Shown here piece after piece: positions 6,350-14,420 of a stretch of DNA of 19,872 bases; within the stretch, counting starts at the first letter, position 1; each line of letters opens with the position of its first letter. Origin of the DNA: DASPWV01 sp046727855 (GTDB taxonomy: Bacteria; Acidobacteriota; Vicinamibacteria; Vicinamibacterales; UBA2999). The stretch lies in the NCBI GenBank assembly GCA_046727855.1, contig JBKPDL010000105.1:1-19872 (forward strand), in the 5' to 3' direction. A program made the position numbers and the translations under genes. The notes beneath the pieces are model-generated. The model saw nothing but the letters and a program-made list of their open reading frames with translations. It did not search any database and had not been told where the DNA came from.

Positions 6350-7408
6350 TCAGATCTTGGTGTAATCGGTGAGCACGGTTTTGTCGCCGAGCACGACCGG
6401 CGCGCGCAGCGTGACGTTGCGGCCGACATGGCAGTTACGCGCCACAATCGCGCCGTCGATTTCCGCATGCTGCCCCAACCGCGCGTTGGGCCAGATGATG
6501 CTGTTTCGCACCTGCGCCTCTTCTTCGAGCACGGCGCCGCGGCCAATGACCGCGTATTGGCCCACGACGGCGCCTGCCTTGACATGCGCTCCACTGTCGA
6601 CGAAGCACGGCGCTTCGAGTCTGGCGCCTTCTTCGATGCGCGCGTCAGGCGCCACGATCGGTTTACTGCGATCGGCTGTTGCAAACAGGCCGCCGTTGAA
6701 CCTGCCGTCGAACATGTCGCGATGCACCTGCATGTACTTCCCAGGTGTTCCGATGTCGATCCAATAGCCGCGGTCAATATACGCAAAAAACGGCTCGCCG
6801 CGTTCGACCAGCGACGGAAAATACCCGCGCTCGATCGAATACGCCACGTTGGCGGGAATACGGTCGAACGTGTCTGGCTCGAGCACGTAAATGCCGGCAT
6901 TGATTGTGTCGCAGCTAATCTCGTCGGCCTTGGGCTTTTCGAGAAATCGTCGCACCGTGCCATCTGGCGCCGTTTCGACCAGGCCGTAGGCACGCGGGTT
7001 TTCCACCGGTGTCAACACGATGGTCGCTTTGGCGCGGCGCTCGCGATGCATGGCGATGACCGTGTTGACGTCGATCGAGGTCATCACGTCGCCGTTGAAC
7101 ACCACGAGCGTGTCCGGTGTGCCCTGAGCTGCGAAGCGAATCGCGCCTCCGGTGCCAAGCGGCGAGGGCTCGACGACGTAGCGCAGGCGAACGCCCATGC
7201 TTTCACCGCTGCCAAACACCTCTTCGATGCGGCGCGGCTGATAGTTGAGGCTGCAGATCACCTCGTCGATTTCCGCCACCCGTCTCAGCAGGTCGATCTG
7301 ATAGTGGAGAAACGCGCGGTCGAAAATCGGAACAATCGGTTTTGGGGTATGGATGGTCAGCGGACGCAACCGCGTCCCTTTGCCCCCTGCCAGCAGTATT
7401 GCTTTCAT
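6350..7408 (-). CDS. NDP-sugar pyrophosphorylase (mannose-1-phosphate guanylyltransferase type)
   Basis: A 352-residue sugar nucleotidyltransferase that couples a sugar 1-phosphate to an NTP, releasing PPi. The N-terminal Rossmann-like domain starts with LLAGGKGTRLRPLT and TPKP (Lys23), the family signature. VVFNGDVMTSID carries the metal-binding Asp, and further motifs are KPKADEISCDTINAGIYVLE and YWIDIGTPGKY. From about residue 240 a left-handed beta-helix of hexapeptide repeats follows (VAPDARIEEGA, VVGQYAVIGRGAVLEE, VTLRAPVVLGDKTVL), as in GMPPB-like enzymes and GlgC/GlmU relatives. Its downstream partner is a phosphohexomutase, which favours GDP-mannose or an equivalent activated hexose for glycans. 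Glucose-1-phosphate thymidylyl/uridylyltransferase activity cannot be excluded. A TAATAT sequence about 20 bases ahead of its ATG is a possible -10 element. Confidence 0.88.
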   Translation of the reverse strand: MKAILLAGGKGTRLRPLTIHTPKPIVPIFDRAFLHYQIDLLRRVAEIDEVICSLNYQPRRIEEVFGSGESMGVRLRYVVEPSPLGTGGAIRFAAQGTPDTLVVFNGDVMTSIDVNTVIAMHRERRAKATIVLTPVENPRAYGLVETAPDGTVRRFLEKPKADEISCDTINAGIYVLEPDTFDRIPANVAYSIERGYFPSLVERGEPFFAYIDRGYWIDIGTPGKYMQVHRDMFDGRFNGGLFATADRSKPIVAPDARIEEGARLEAPCFVDSGAHVKAGAVVGQYAVIGRGAVLEEEAQVRNSIIWPNARLGQHAEIDGAIVARNCHVGRNVTLRAPVVLGDKTVLTDYTKI

Positions 7409-7443
7409 CGCAAACCTACCGATATTACCCCAGCTGTTATCGC

Positions 7444-7449
7444 TATAAT
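7444..7449 (+). promoter_or_regulatory. Candidate -10 box (TATAAT) for the TPR gene
   Basis: A perfect TATAAT lies 16 bases before the ATG at 7466, in the 57-base region between divergent genes. An AGGAG ribosome site follows at 7455-7459. A start about 7 bases downstream would fall at the edge of that ribosome site, so the leader would be very short. No good -35 is visible. The base match is exact, but its use is inferred. Confidence 0.35.
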
Positions 7450-7465
7450 CGCGCAGGAGTTCCTC

Positions 7466-9028
7466 ATGCGCCGAACCATTGCTGTCGTTGCCGCGCTCTC
7501 CATGGTGTTGCTGGTCGCCGCGCGGCCTTCGTCACAGGAGTTTGGAACCATCACGTTCCCGACGTCTGGCGCCGCCGCGGCGCAAGACGCATTTCTGACG
7601 GGCGTCAAAGCGCTCCACAACTTCCAGTTCGACGAAGCGGCCGAAGCCTTCCGCAACGCGCAACAAGCCGACGGCGCCTTTGCGATGGCGTATTGGGGCG
7701 AAGCGATGAGCTATAACCATCCGCTCTGGGCGCAGCAGGACATCGAGGCCGCGATCAAGGTTCTCTCAAAACTTGATCCGACCCCGGCCGGACGCGTGGC
7801 AAAAGCCAAACTTCTGAAAGAAAAGGCGTACTTCGAGGCCATCCATCAGCTTTACCTTGCGCCCGGTGACAAGCTCGCACGAGACCAGGCCTACTCGCAG
7901 GCGATGGCACGCATGTACACCCAATGGCCCGACGATCACGAGATCGCTGTGTTCTACGCGCTGTCCCTGCTCGGGACGGTGCGGCCTGGCGACACCGGCT
8001 TCAGGCGGCAAGCGCTCGCGGCGTCGATCGCGCAATCGGTGTTCCAGCAGAATCCAAAACATCCCGGCGCGGCGCACTTCATCATTCACGCCTTCGACGA
8101 TCCCGATCACGCGCCGCTTGGTCTTCCGGCCGCCCATGCCTACGCGAAGATTGCGCCGTCGGCCGCGCACGCCTTGCACATGCCGTCGCACATCTTTGTT
8201 CAGCTCGGTATGTGGCAGGACGTGGCGCTCTCGAACATTGAAGCCTACAAGGCCGCTGTCGATCTGAACACGCGGATGAAGCTCGCGGAAGGGCGCGAGG
8301 ACTTCCACACGCTCTCGTGGCTGGCGTATGCGAACGTGATGTTGGGCAAGCTCGACGATGCCAAGAAAAACATCGAGCTGGCAAAGCAGGCGGTCGACCG
8401 GAATCCGAATAACCGCGGTATTCGCGACGGGTATCTCGCGATGCGTGCGCGCTTCATTTCCGACACCGCGCAGTGGGAGAAGCTGTCGCTCACGACGGCT
8501 GCGGTCCCGAGCCAGGGCGGTGAGCACGCGAATATGCCGGGAATGCAGATGGGCAGCTACGACGGTTCCGCGACGTGGACCTACATTGTTGGCGTGAGCG
8601 CCGCTAAGACCGGCGACCTTGCCACTGCCGAAGCCGCCGAGGCGCAACTCAAAGGCGTGACGGCGCGCACCGCTGGCGGCCCGACGTCGTATGCCGCAAA
8701 GCCGCATTTGATTCGCGAGAAGGAGCTCGGCGCGGTGATTCGCTGGGCGAAAGGGCAAAAGGAAGAAGCGCTGCAGCTCGCCAAGGAGGCGACCGAGATC
8801 GAGGCCACCGTTTCCGCGCCGTCGGGCCCGCCCGATCCGATCAAGCCCGCATTCGAGTTGTACGGAGAAATGCTCCTCGACGCCGGCCGCAGCAAAGAAG
8901 CTGCGCAGGCGTTTGAGCAGGCGTTGCTTCGCACGCCGAAGCGGACACCTTCAGTCAGCGGCCTGGCGCGCGCGTCGGCCGCCGCAACTGACGCGGCGAG
9001 ACCGCAAAACCTATTTCCTCAGCGCTGA
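7466..9028 (+). CDS. Secreted tetratricopeptide-repeat protein
   Basis: A 520-residue protein with an N-terminal signal segment (MRRTIAVVAALSMVLLVAAR) followed by helical TPR-type repeats. These include FLTGVKALHNFQFDEAAEAF, the AMAYWGEAMSYNHPLW block, LAYANVMLGKLDDAKKNIEL and, near the end, GEMLLDAGRSKEAAQAFEQAL. The central HPGAAHFIIHAFDDPDHAPL and ALHMPSHIFVQLGMW blocks are hallmarks of a conserved group of periplasmic TPR proteins in soil bacteria. Their His/Asp-rich core invites a metal-site guess, but no reaction is known. AGGAG at 7455-7459, 6 bases upstream, fixes this start. The frame stays open far upstream, but only antisense to the sugar-nucleotide genes. The role is unknown, probably in envelope protein interaction. 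Confidence 0.85.
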   Translation: MRRTIAVVAALSMVLLVAARPSSQEFGTITFPTSGAAAAQDAFLTGVKALHNFQFDEAAEAFRNAQQADGAFAMAYWGEAMSYNHPLWAQQDIEAAIKVLSKLDPTPAGRVAKAKLLKEKAYFEAIHQLYLAPGDKLARDQAYSQAMARMYTQWPDDHEIAVFYALSLLGTVRPGDTGFRRQALAASIAQSVFQQNPKHPGAAHFIIHAFDDPDHAPLGLPAAHAYAKIAPSAAHALHMPSHIFVQLGMWQDVALSNIEAYKAAVDLNTRMKLAEGREDFHTLSWLAYANVMLGKLDDAKKNIELAKQAVDRNPNNRGIRDGYLAMRARFISDTAQWEKLSLTTAAVPSQGGEHANMPGMQMGSYDGSATWTYIVGVSAAKTGDLATAEAAEAQLKGVTARTAGGPTSYAAKPHLIREKELGAVIRWAKGQKEEALQLAKEATEIEATVSAPSGPPDPIKPAFELYGEMLLDAGRSKEAAQAFEQALLRTPKRTPSVSGLARASAAATDAARPQNLFPQR

Positions 9029-9150
9029 CGTCCAGTTGAGGAGCACGGCGATCGGCGGGCGCCGGGTCCGCCGCCCATGACGGGCCGATACACTCGCCGA
9101 TGGAACCGACGCCATCGCGCGACGACTCCACGCCAAATCGGAGGGTAGGG

Positions 9151-10476
9151 ATGAAAACACGCAATCGAATCGTGCTTCCAGCCATGACCGCGCTGCTCGT
9201 TGGGAGCCTTTCGTCGGCCGATCCACTCGGAGATCCGCAGCTCATTGTGCGTGCCACCTACAACACCGGCCTCGCTGAGAACGGCGCCGAGGTGATCAGC
9301 ATTCGGCATCGCGACGCGATTGCCGCGCTCACCAATGTCGCAGGCAGCGTGGATATCCTGGACTTGTCCGACCCGTTCTCGCCCGAACTGCTGCGGCGCG
9401 TGCCGATCGATACGACGACCGGAACGCCGAACTCGGTGGCGCTGCATCCGCAACACGATTACTTCCTTGTGGTGACCGGGCAAGCGGGGCTGGCCGGAAG
9501 CGTACTGGCGTACCGGATCTCTGACGGAACGCTTTTGGACTCCGCTCCGGTTGGTATCCAGCCAGACTCCATTGCAATTTCGCCAAACGGACAACACGCG
9601 GTGATCGCGAACGAGGCGGAGGCCACGGACCTGGGGGCCAACGGTGGGCCGGGATCCATTTCGATCGTCGATCTCACTGGGTTTAACGGTGTCGCGCCGG
9701 CGGAACTCGCGGTCACAACGCTCGCGTTACCGTCGCTCGCGGGCGTTGCTGGGGTGAGCAGCGGTCGCACCGATGACATCGCGCGGCTAGCGATCGACAA
9801 CAGTCCGGCGACGCTCGAACCCGAGAATGTCGCCTTCACCGCGAACAGCCGCTTCGCGTACATCACGCTACAGGAAAACAACGCCGTCGTGCGTCTTGAC
9901 GTTCGCACACACGATCTCGACGTCGTTGGTCTGGGGCAAGTCAATCATCCAGCCGACCTGACGGTCAATGATGCCTATCAGCCGGTGGAAACGCTGGGTG
10001 CGTTTCGCGAACCGGACGGTCTGGCGATCGATAAGACCGGTCAGTTCTTCGTCACCGCAGACGAGGGCGATACCCGAAATGCAGCCGGCGCCGCCGGACC
10101 ACGCGGCGGGAGGACGTTGAGTGTTTTCGACGCCCGGACGGGAGGCTTTGTCGCTGACACCGGCTCGCAACTCGATGACGTGGCCGCGGCGGCGGGACTC
10201 TATCCCGACGCCCGCAGCAATCGGGGCAGTATCGAACCGGAAGGGGTCGATCTGACCGATTACCGCGGCAAGACCCTTGTGGCGGTCGCGCTCGAGCGCG
10301 CAAATGCGGTGGCGCTCGTCGATGTCTCCAATCCGAACGCGCCCACGGTCGTCAGTATTGCCGCGGTCGGTGTTGGCCCCGAGGCAGTCAAATTCTTCCG
10401 GCACGGGTCGCGTTTGTTCGTGGCGAGCGCCAACGAGGTGTCCGGGACGGTGTCGATCGTCGAAGTGGTCTCGTAG
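9151..10476 (+). CDS. Secreted beta-propeller protein (choice-of-anchor I-like)
   Basis: A 441-residue exported protein. The signal peptide covers residues 1-23 (MKTRNRIVLPAMTALLVGSL, cleavage near SSA-DP). The mature part repeats a YVTN/NHL-like blade pattern: GSVDILDLSDPFSPELLRRV, PNSVALHPQHDYFLVV, PDSIAISPNGQHAVIANEAE, PENVAFTANSRFAYITLQEN, PDGLAIDKTGQFFVTADEGD and PEGVDLTDYRGKTLVAVALE. The overall order resembles the choice-of-anchor I / mesenchyme-specific glycoprotein-like family. These proteins may bind metals or polymers, but no specific function is established. GGAGGG at 9140-9145 selects this ATG over the upstream ATG at 9100. It precedes the permease by only 3 bases, so the two are very likely co-transcribed. 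Confidence 0.83.
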   Translation: MKTRNRIVLPAMTALLVGSLSSADPLGDPQLIVRATYNTGLAENGAEVISIRHRDAIAALTNVAGSVDILDLSDPFSPELLRRVPIDTTTGTPNSVALHPQHDYFLVVTGQAGLAGSVLAYRISDGTLLDSAPVGIQPDSIAISPNGQHAVIANEAEATDLGANGGPGSISIVDLTGFNGVAPAELAVTTLALPSLAGVAGVSSGRTDDIARLAIDNSPATLEPENVAFTANSRFAYITLQENNAVVRLDVRTHDLDVVGLGQVNHPADLTVNDAYQPVETLGAFREPDGLAIDKTGQFFVTADEGDTRNAAGAAGPRGGRTLSVFDARTGGFVADTGSQLDDVAAAAGLYPDARSNRGSIEPEGVDLTDYRGKTLVAVALERANAVALVDVSNPNAPTVVSIAAVGVGPEAVKFFRHGSRLFVASANEVSGTVSIVEVVS

Positions 10477-10479
10477 GCG

Positions 10480-11778
10480 ATGACAGCAAGCGCGCCTCCG
10501 CGCGTGCTCGGGTTCTGGTCCGCCGTGTCGCTCGTCATGGGCAACATGATCGGATCTGGCGTGTTTCTCCTTCCCGCCTCACTCGCGAGTTACCGCGGAT
10601 TCAGTCTCGTAGGATGGCTGGTCTCGGCGACCGGCGCAGTGATGTTGGCGCTGGTGTTCGCGAGACTCGCCCGGCAACTGCCTGCTACCGGGGGTCCGTA
10701 CGCCTACACGCGCGCGGCGTTCGGCGACTTGCCAGGCTTTCTCGTGGCTTGGGGGTACTGGCTGTCAATTGTGGCCACGCTCGGCGCGTTGGCGGTCGCG
10801 TTTGTCGGCTATCTCGATCCGTTCGTGCCGGCACTCGTGCGCACGCCGGCTGCGGCCGCGGCGCTCGCCATAGCCGCGATTTGGGTGCTCACGGCCGTCA
10901 ACGTGGCGGGCGTCGCCCAGGCGGCACGCGTGCAAGTGTTCACCACTGCGCTGAAAATCCTGCCGCTGATTCTGATTGGCCTGGGGGGCCTGTGGTTCTT
11001 CAATCCGGCAGCGTTCGTGATGCCGGCGAACGAGGCGCCTGCGGGCGGACAAATCGTCTCGGCCGTGACGCTCACCCTTTGGGCCTTTCTCGGCCTGGAG
11101 TGCGCAACGATTCCGGCGAGCAGCGTCCGCGATCCTGAGCAGACGATTCCACGTGCGACGGTCACAGGAACCCTGCTGACGGCCATGATCTACATCACGG
11201 CCACCGTGGGCGTGATGAGCCTGGTCGCGCCCGACACGCTTGCCACCTCTACCGCGCCGTTTGCAGACGCAGCGCGCGCATGGCTCGGCGATACTGCCGC
11301 GGCAGTGGTGGCAGTCGGCGCCGCGATCTCCTGCTTCGGCGCGCTGAACGGGTGGGTACTTGCTGCGGGTCAAGTGCCGATGGCAGCGGCCGCGGATCGA
11401 CTGTTTCCACCGGTCTTCGCCCGGTTGTCGCTGCGCGGCACCCCGGCGCAGGGCATGGTCATCGCCTCGGTGCTGGGGTCGGTGCTCGTCGCGATGAACT
11501 ATGCACGTGGTCTTGTCGAGCTGTATACGTTCATCATTCTGCTCGCGACGCTCAGCACCCTGATTCCGTATGTGTTCTGCGCGCTCGCCGTGTGGCTGAT
11601 GCCTGGCCAGCCACCGCCGACCGGTCGAGACGCCGTCGTCGGCGCGCTCGCGTTCGTCTACGCCATGTTCGCCATTGGCGGTGCGGGCGCGGAGACCGTG
11701 TTCTACGGGTTTCTCCTGCTGTTCGCGGGGTTGCCGGTATACGTCTGGCTGCGGCGCACGGGTGAACTTGCGACGTGA
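10480..11778 (+). CDS. APC-family amino-acid antiporter, AdiC/ArcD-like
   Basis: A 432-residue inner-membrane transporter with about 12 hydrophobic segments, in the basic amino acid/polyamine antiporter group. The substrate-carboxylate motif GNMIGSGVFLLPASLAS on TM1 closely matches the AdiC GxxxGSGVFLLPA motif. TLWAFLGLECATI (TM6 region) and LNGWVLAAGQVPMAAAADRLFPPVFARL (TM8 and following loop) also correspond to AdiC, including the Trp that stacks on the arginine side chain. Substrate is therefore probably arginine, agmatine, ornithine or citrulline. The adjacent downstream amidinohydrolase supports an arginine-type substrate. It follows the propeller gene by 3 bases and ends 5 bases before the amidinohydrolase ATG, indicating one operon. 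Confidence 0.88.
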   Translation: MTASAPPRVLGFWSAVSLVMGNMIGSGVFLLPASLASYRGFSLVGWLVSATGAVMLALVFARLARQLPATGGPYAYTRAAFGDLPGFLVAWGYWLSIVATLGALAVAFVGYLDPFVPALVRTPAAAAALAIAAIWVLTAVNVAGVAQAARVQVFTTALKILPLILIGLGGLWFFNPAAFVMPANEAPAGGQIVSAVTLTLWAFLGLECATIPASSVRDPEQTIPRATVTGTLLTAMIYITATVGVMSLVAPDTLATSTAPFADAARAWLGDTAAAVVAVGAAISCFGALNGWVLAAGQVPMAAAADRLFPPVFARLSLRGTPAQGMVIASVLGSVLVAMNYARGLVELYTFIILLATLSTLIPYVFCALAVWLMPGQPPPTGRDAVVGALAFVYAMFAIGGAGAETVFYGFLLLFAGLPVYVWLRRTGELAT

Positions 11779-11783
11779 GCGCC

Positions 11784-12650
11784 ATGAACGAGTACGGAAC
11801 GCTGCGCCGCGTGGCGCTGCGATCGCCGCAGGTCGCGTTCGGCAGCGAGCGCGATGTCGCGGAACAGTGGCAGGGCCTCAACTTCGCGGCACCGCCGGAT
11901 ACCGCGCGTGCGCTCGAGCAGTACGCGCTCTTCGAAGAGCTCATTCGCGCATCGGGCGCCACGATCGACCATCTCCCGGCGGACGCTGGCCTCACCCTCG
12001 ATGCCATCTACGTTCGCGACGCATCGGTTGTCACCCCGCGCGGTGTTGTGCTGTGTCGGATGGGAAAACCCGCGCGACAGCAGGAGCCTTACGCGCAGGG
12101 TCGCGCGCTCGCAAGCCTCGGTCATGTGATCGCCGGATGCATCAACGCCCCTGGCCGGCTCGAGGGCGGCGATGTCGTATGGTTCAACGCGCTGACGGTC
12201 GCAATCGGCCGCGGCTATCGCACCGACGATCACGGCATTCGGCAATTTCGCCGGATGTTGCCCGTCGGCACCGAAGTGATTGTCGTGCCCCTCCCTCATT
12301 GCCGTGGTTCAGACGACGTGTTTCACTTGATGTCCATCCTGAGCCCGGTGGATAAGGACCTCGCCGTCGTCTTTTCACCGCTCATGCCGGTGCCGTTCCG
12401 CGAGTGGCTGAAAGATCGCGGCATTCGATTTGTGGAAGTGCCCGACGAGGAGTTTGCGTCGCTGGGCGCCAACGTTCTCGCGATCGCGCCGCGTCGATGC
12501 ATCATGCTCGACCGCAATCCCATCACACGCGCGCGGCTCGAATCCGATGGCGTCGAGGTGCTCACCTACGACGGATCTGAAATCAGCGTGAAAGGCGGAG
12601 GTGGTCCGACCTGTTTGACGCGTCCGCTCGTCCGCGACCCGAGCGGTTGA
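11784..12650 (+). CDS. Arginine-deiminase/DDAH-like amidinohydrolase
   Basis: A 288-residue enzyme of the guanidino-group-modifying (GME) superfamily. Family members hydrolyse arginine, methylated arginines or agmatine, or transfer amidino groups, through a covalent thiouronium. Candidate catalytic residues are Cys277 in GGGGPTCLTRPL near the C-terminus, His181 in DDVFHLMSIL, and Glu127/Asp130 in RLEGGDVVWF. IYVRDASVVT and LCRMGKPARQQEP fit the substrate-side loops. Length is closer to DDAH (about 255-285) than to arginine deiminase (about 410). I chose the ATG giving MNEYGTLRRVALRSP, the usual family start; a GTG at 11775 that overlaps the permease stop would add three residues. The neighbouring AdiC-like antiporter suggests arginine-derived substrate import and product export. 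Its 3' end overlaps the convergent amidase gene by 68 bases. Confidence 0.85.
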   Translation: MNEYGTLRRVALRSPQVAFGSERDVAEQWQGLNFAAPPDTARALEQYALFEELIRASGATIDHLPADAGLTLDAIYVRDASVVTPRGVVLCRMGKPARQQEPYAQGRALASLGHVIAGCINAPGRLEGGDVVWFNALTVAIGRGYRTDDHGIRQFRRMLPVGTEVIVVPLPHCRGSDDVFHLMSILSPVDKDLAVVFSPLMPVPFREWLKDRGIRFVEVPDEEFASLGANVLAIAPRRCIMLDRNPITRARLESDGVEVLTYDGSEISVKGGGGPTCLTRPLVRDPSG

Positions 12651-14208
12651 GCGGCGGCGTGCTCGGCGGTGATTTGCGGGGATGCGCGCCTTGCTCGAAC
12701 GCATAGGCGAGCCTCAACAGCGTTGCTTCAGTCCACTCCGGGCCGAGGAACTCGAGGCCGATTGGAACGCCAATAGGCGCGTCGCCGGTTGGCGGCGAAA
12801 ATCCACCGGGGAACGTCAATGCCGGAAAGCCGGTGCTGTTCGACAACACGCCGTTGCGTTCCGCCTGGTCCTCGCCAATCGCGACGACCAGACGACGCTG
12901 GTGCGGATAGAGAAGCGCATCGAGCCGGTGAGCCGCAATGACCATCATCACCGCTTGCCTCAATGCTGCACGTCGTCGCAGTTGGTCCTGATACTCGGGT
13001 TGGTCCGGCCCGTCGACGACCCGCAGATAGCCTTCGAGAATGGTTCTTAGCGACGGCTGAAACTCACCGCGGGTCATGAACTCGGCAAAAGTCTTGACGG
13101 GAGCATTCGGGCCCAGGCTCGCGAGATAACGATTGAACGTTGGCTGGAATTCGAGCGACATGAGGCTGAGATTGCGCGTGAGCGCCGCGAGGTCAGGGAT
13201 GCTCACGCGGACGACTGTGGCTCCCATGGCGGTCATCTTCGCGACTGCATCATCAACTACCCGATTAACGGCGGCGTGGATGGATTCACTCCCCATGAAG
13301 TCCGTGAGAAGCCCGATGCGAGCATCGTTCAGCCCGTCAGCCCGCAATGCCGTCGTGTAGCTTTTCGGAATATGACCGGCACCGAAGGCCGTAATCGGAT
13401 CGGCTGCGTCGTATCCGGCCATCACATCCAGCAGGCGCGCGGCGTCCTCGACGGTACGGGTGATTGGGCCGATTTCATCCTGTGTCGCGCTGAACGGCAT
13501 GATCCCGTCTCGGCTAATCAAGCCGCGGGTGGGGCGCAGGCCGACCAGGCTCGTCGCCGACGCGGGTGAGCGGATCGACTGCCCGGTGTCGCTGCCGGTT
13601 CCGAGCACGGCGAAGTTCGCGGCAATCGCGGCGCCCGTGCCGCCGCTGGATCCTCCAGCAGTGCGCGTCAGATCGTACGGATTCTTTGTCTGCCCGCCGA
13701 GCGAACTGACGGTCGTCCCGGTGAGCGCCAGCTCAGTCAGATTGGCTTTGGCGATGATGATTGCGCCGGCTTCCCTGAACCGCTTGACCACGAACGCGTC
13801 GTCCGGCGGTATCGAGTGGGCGAGCGTGAGCGACCCGCCGGTCGTTGGCATGTCGGCTGTATCGAAGTTGTCTTTGAGGACGATCGGAATGCAGTGAAGC
13901 GGCCGAAGGGAAGTCCCCGCGACATCAGCCCGATCCAGCGCCTCGGCCAAGGCCATCGCTCGCGGGTTGACGTTGATGATGGCGCGCAAGACGGGTCCCT
14001 GATCGTCGTACGCTTCGATCCGATCCAGATATCTGCGTACAAGCTGCGTGCAGGTGATGACGTGTGCGGTCAGCGCGGCATGAATCCCGCTTAGGGTGGC
14101 CTCTTCGAGCGCAAACGTCTGCGCCGGCGTTTGTGCGGTGGCGCATGGGATGGCCAACACCGCGCACACTGCAACAAGCAGCCCGAACGCGAGATTAGGA
14201 AAACGCAT
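12583..14208 (-). CDS. Secreted amidase (amidase signature family)
   Basis: A 541-residue hydrolase with the Ser-cisSer-Lys triad: Lys112 in CIPIVLKDNFDT, Ser187 in GGSSGGTGAAIAAN and Ser211 in GSDTGQSIRSPAS. Spacing is 75 and 24 residues, as in the family. It hydrolyses C-N amide bonds; substrate is unknown. A signal peptide, MRFPNLAFGLLVAVCAVLAI with cleavage near ATAQ, supports a periplasmic or secreted enzyme and fixes the ATG at 14208 over in-frame ATGs at 14238 and 14256. No Shine-Dalgarno is seen. The usual family C-terminus (LLRLAYAFEQ...PPSTPP) is followed by about 22 extra basic/polar residues. These lie entirely inside the 3' end of the convergent amidinohydrolase, so the original stop was probably lost. 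It is not the GatA subunit, because export and lone context argue against that. Confidence 0.9.
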   Translation of the reverse strand: MRFPNLAFGLLVAVCAVLAIPCATAQTPAQTFALEEATLSGIHAALTAHVITCTQLVRRYLDRIEAYDDQGPVLRAIINVNPRAMALAEALDRADVAGTSLRPLHCIPIVLKDNFDTADMPTTGGSLTLAHSIPPDDAFVVKRFREAGAIIIAKANLTELALTGTTVSSLGGQTKNPYDLTRTAGGSSGGTGAAIAANFAVLGTGSDTGQSIRSPASATSLVGLRPTRGLISRDGIMPFSATQDEIGPITRTVEDAARLLDVMAGYDAADPITAFGAGHIPKSYTTALRADGLNDARIGLLTDFMGSESIHAAVNRVVDDAVAKMTAMGATVVRVSIPDLAALTRNLSLMSLEFQPTFNRYLASLGPNAPVKTFAEFMTRGEFQPSLRTILEGYLRVVDGPDQPEYQDQLRRRAALRQAVMMVIAAHRLDALLYPHQRRLVVAIGEDQAERNGVLSNSTGFPALTFPGGFSPPTGDAPIGVPIGLEFLGPEWTEATLLRLAYAFEQGAHPRKSPPSTPPLNRSGRGRADASNRSDHLRLSR

Positions 14209-14249
14209 GAGGGTTCGGTCGCGCGGTTCTGCTCCCATGCGCGCGTTCC

Positions 14250-14390
14250 GTGCCACTCGCCGCAGGTACTCGCTTTGGACCGTACGAGATTATGGCACCG
14301 CTCGGCGCGGGCGGGATGGCCGAGGTCGACTGCGCGCGCGACACCAGCCGCAATCGCGAGGTCGCGATCAAGCTGGCGCCCGGGACCTTG
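14250..14390 (+). pseudogene. N-terminal remnant of a Hanks-type serine/threonine protein kinase
   Basis: A GTG at 14250 opens a frame reading MPLAAGTRFGPYEIMAPLGA then GGMAEVDCARDTSRNREVAI and Lys41. This is the typical beginning of bacterial Ser/Thr kinases: glycine-rich loop GxGGMxEV, ARDT and the ATP-binding VAIK lysine. After about residue 46 the resemblance stops. No HRD or DFG motif follows, and the frame then runs antisense through the PIG-L gene. The glycine loop is decayed (AEVDC where GEVYR is normal). It sits in the 212-base gap between amidase and PIG-L genes and is best read as a truncated gene relic. Confidence 0.72.
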
Positions 14391-14420
14391 TTCGCTCGAC
14401 GCCAAACGCGTTGCGCGCCA

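Noticed and set aside
4924..7408. Mutase as a phosphopentomutase for the nucleoside genes
   Set aside because: It is on the opposite strand and paired with an NDP-sugar pyrophosphorylase, and its motifs are those of PMM/PGM. A nucleoside role would be forced.
6254..7465. 404 extra codons in frame ahead of the secreted TPR protein
   Set aside because: They run antisense through the mutase and pyrophosphorylase genes and have no domain. The signal peptide and AGGAG site place the real start at 7466.
7532..8758. Minus-strand open frames inside the TPR gene (7532-7720 and 7766-8758)
   Set aside because: They are Arg/His-rich, lack domains and mirror the codon structure of the plus-strand TPR protein.
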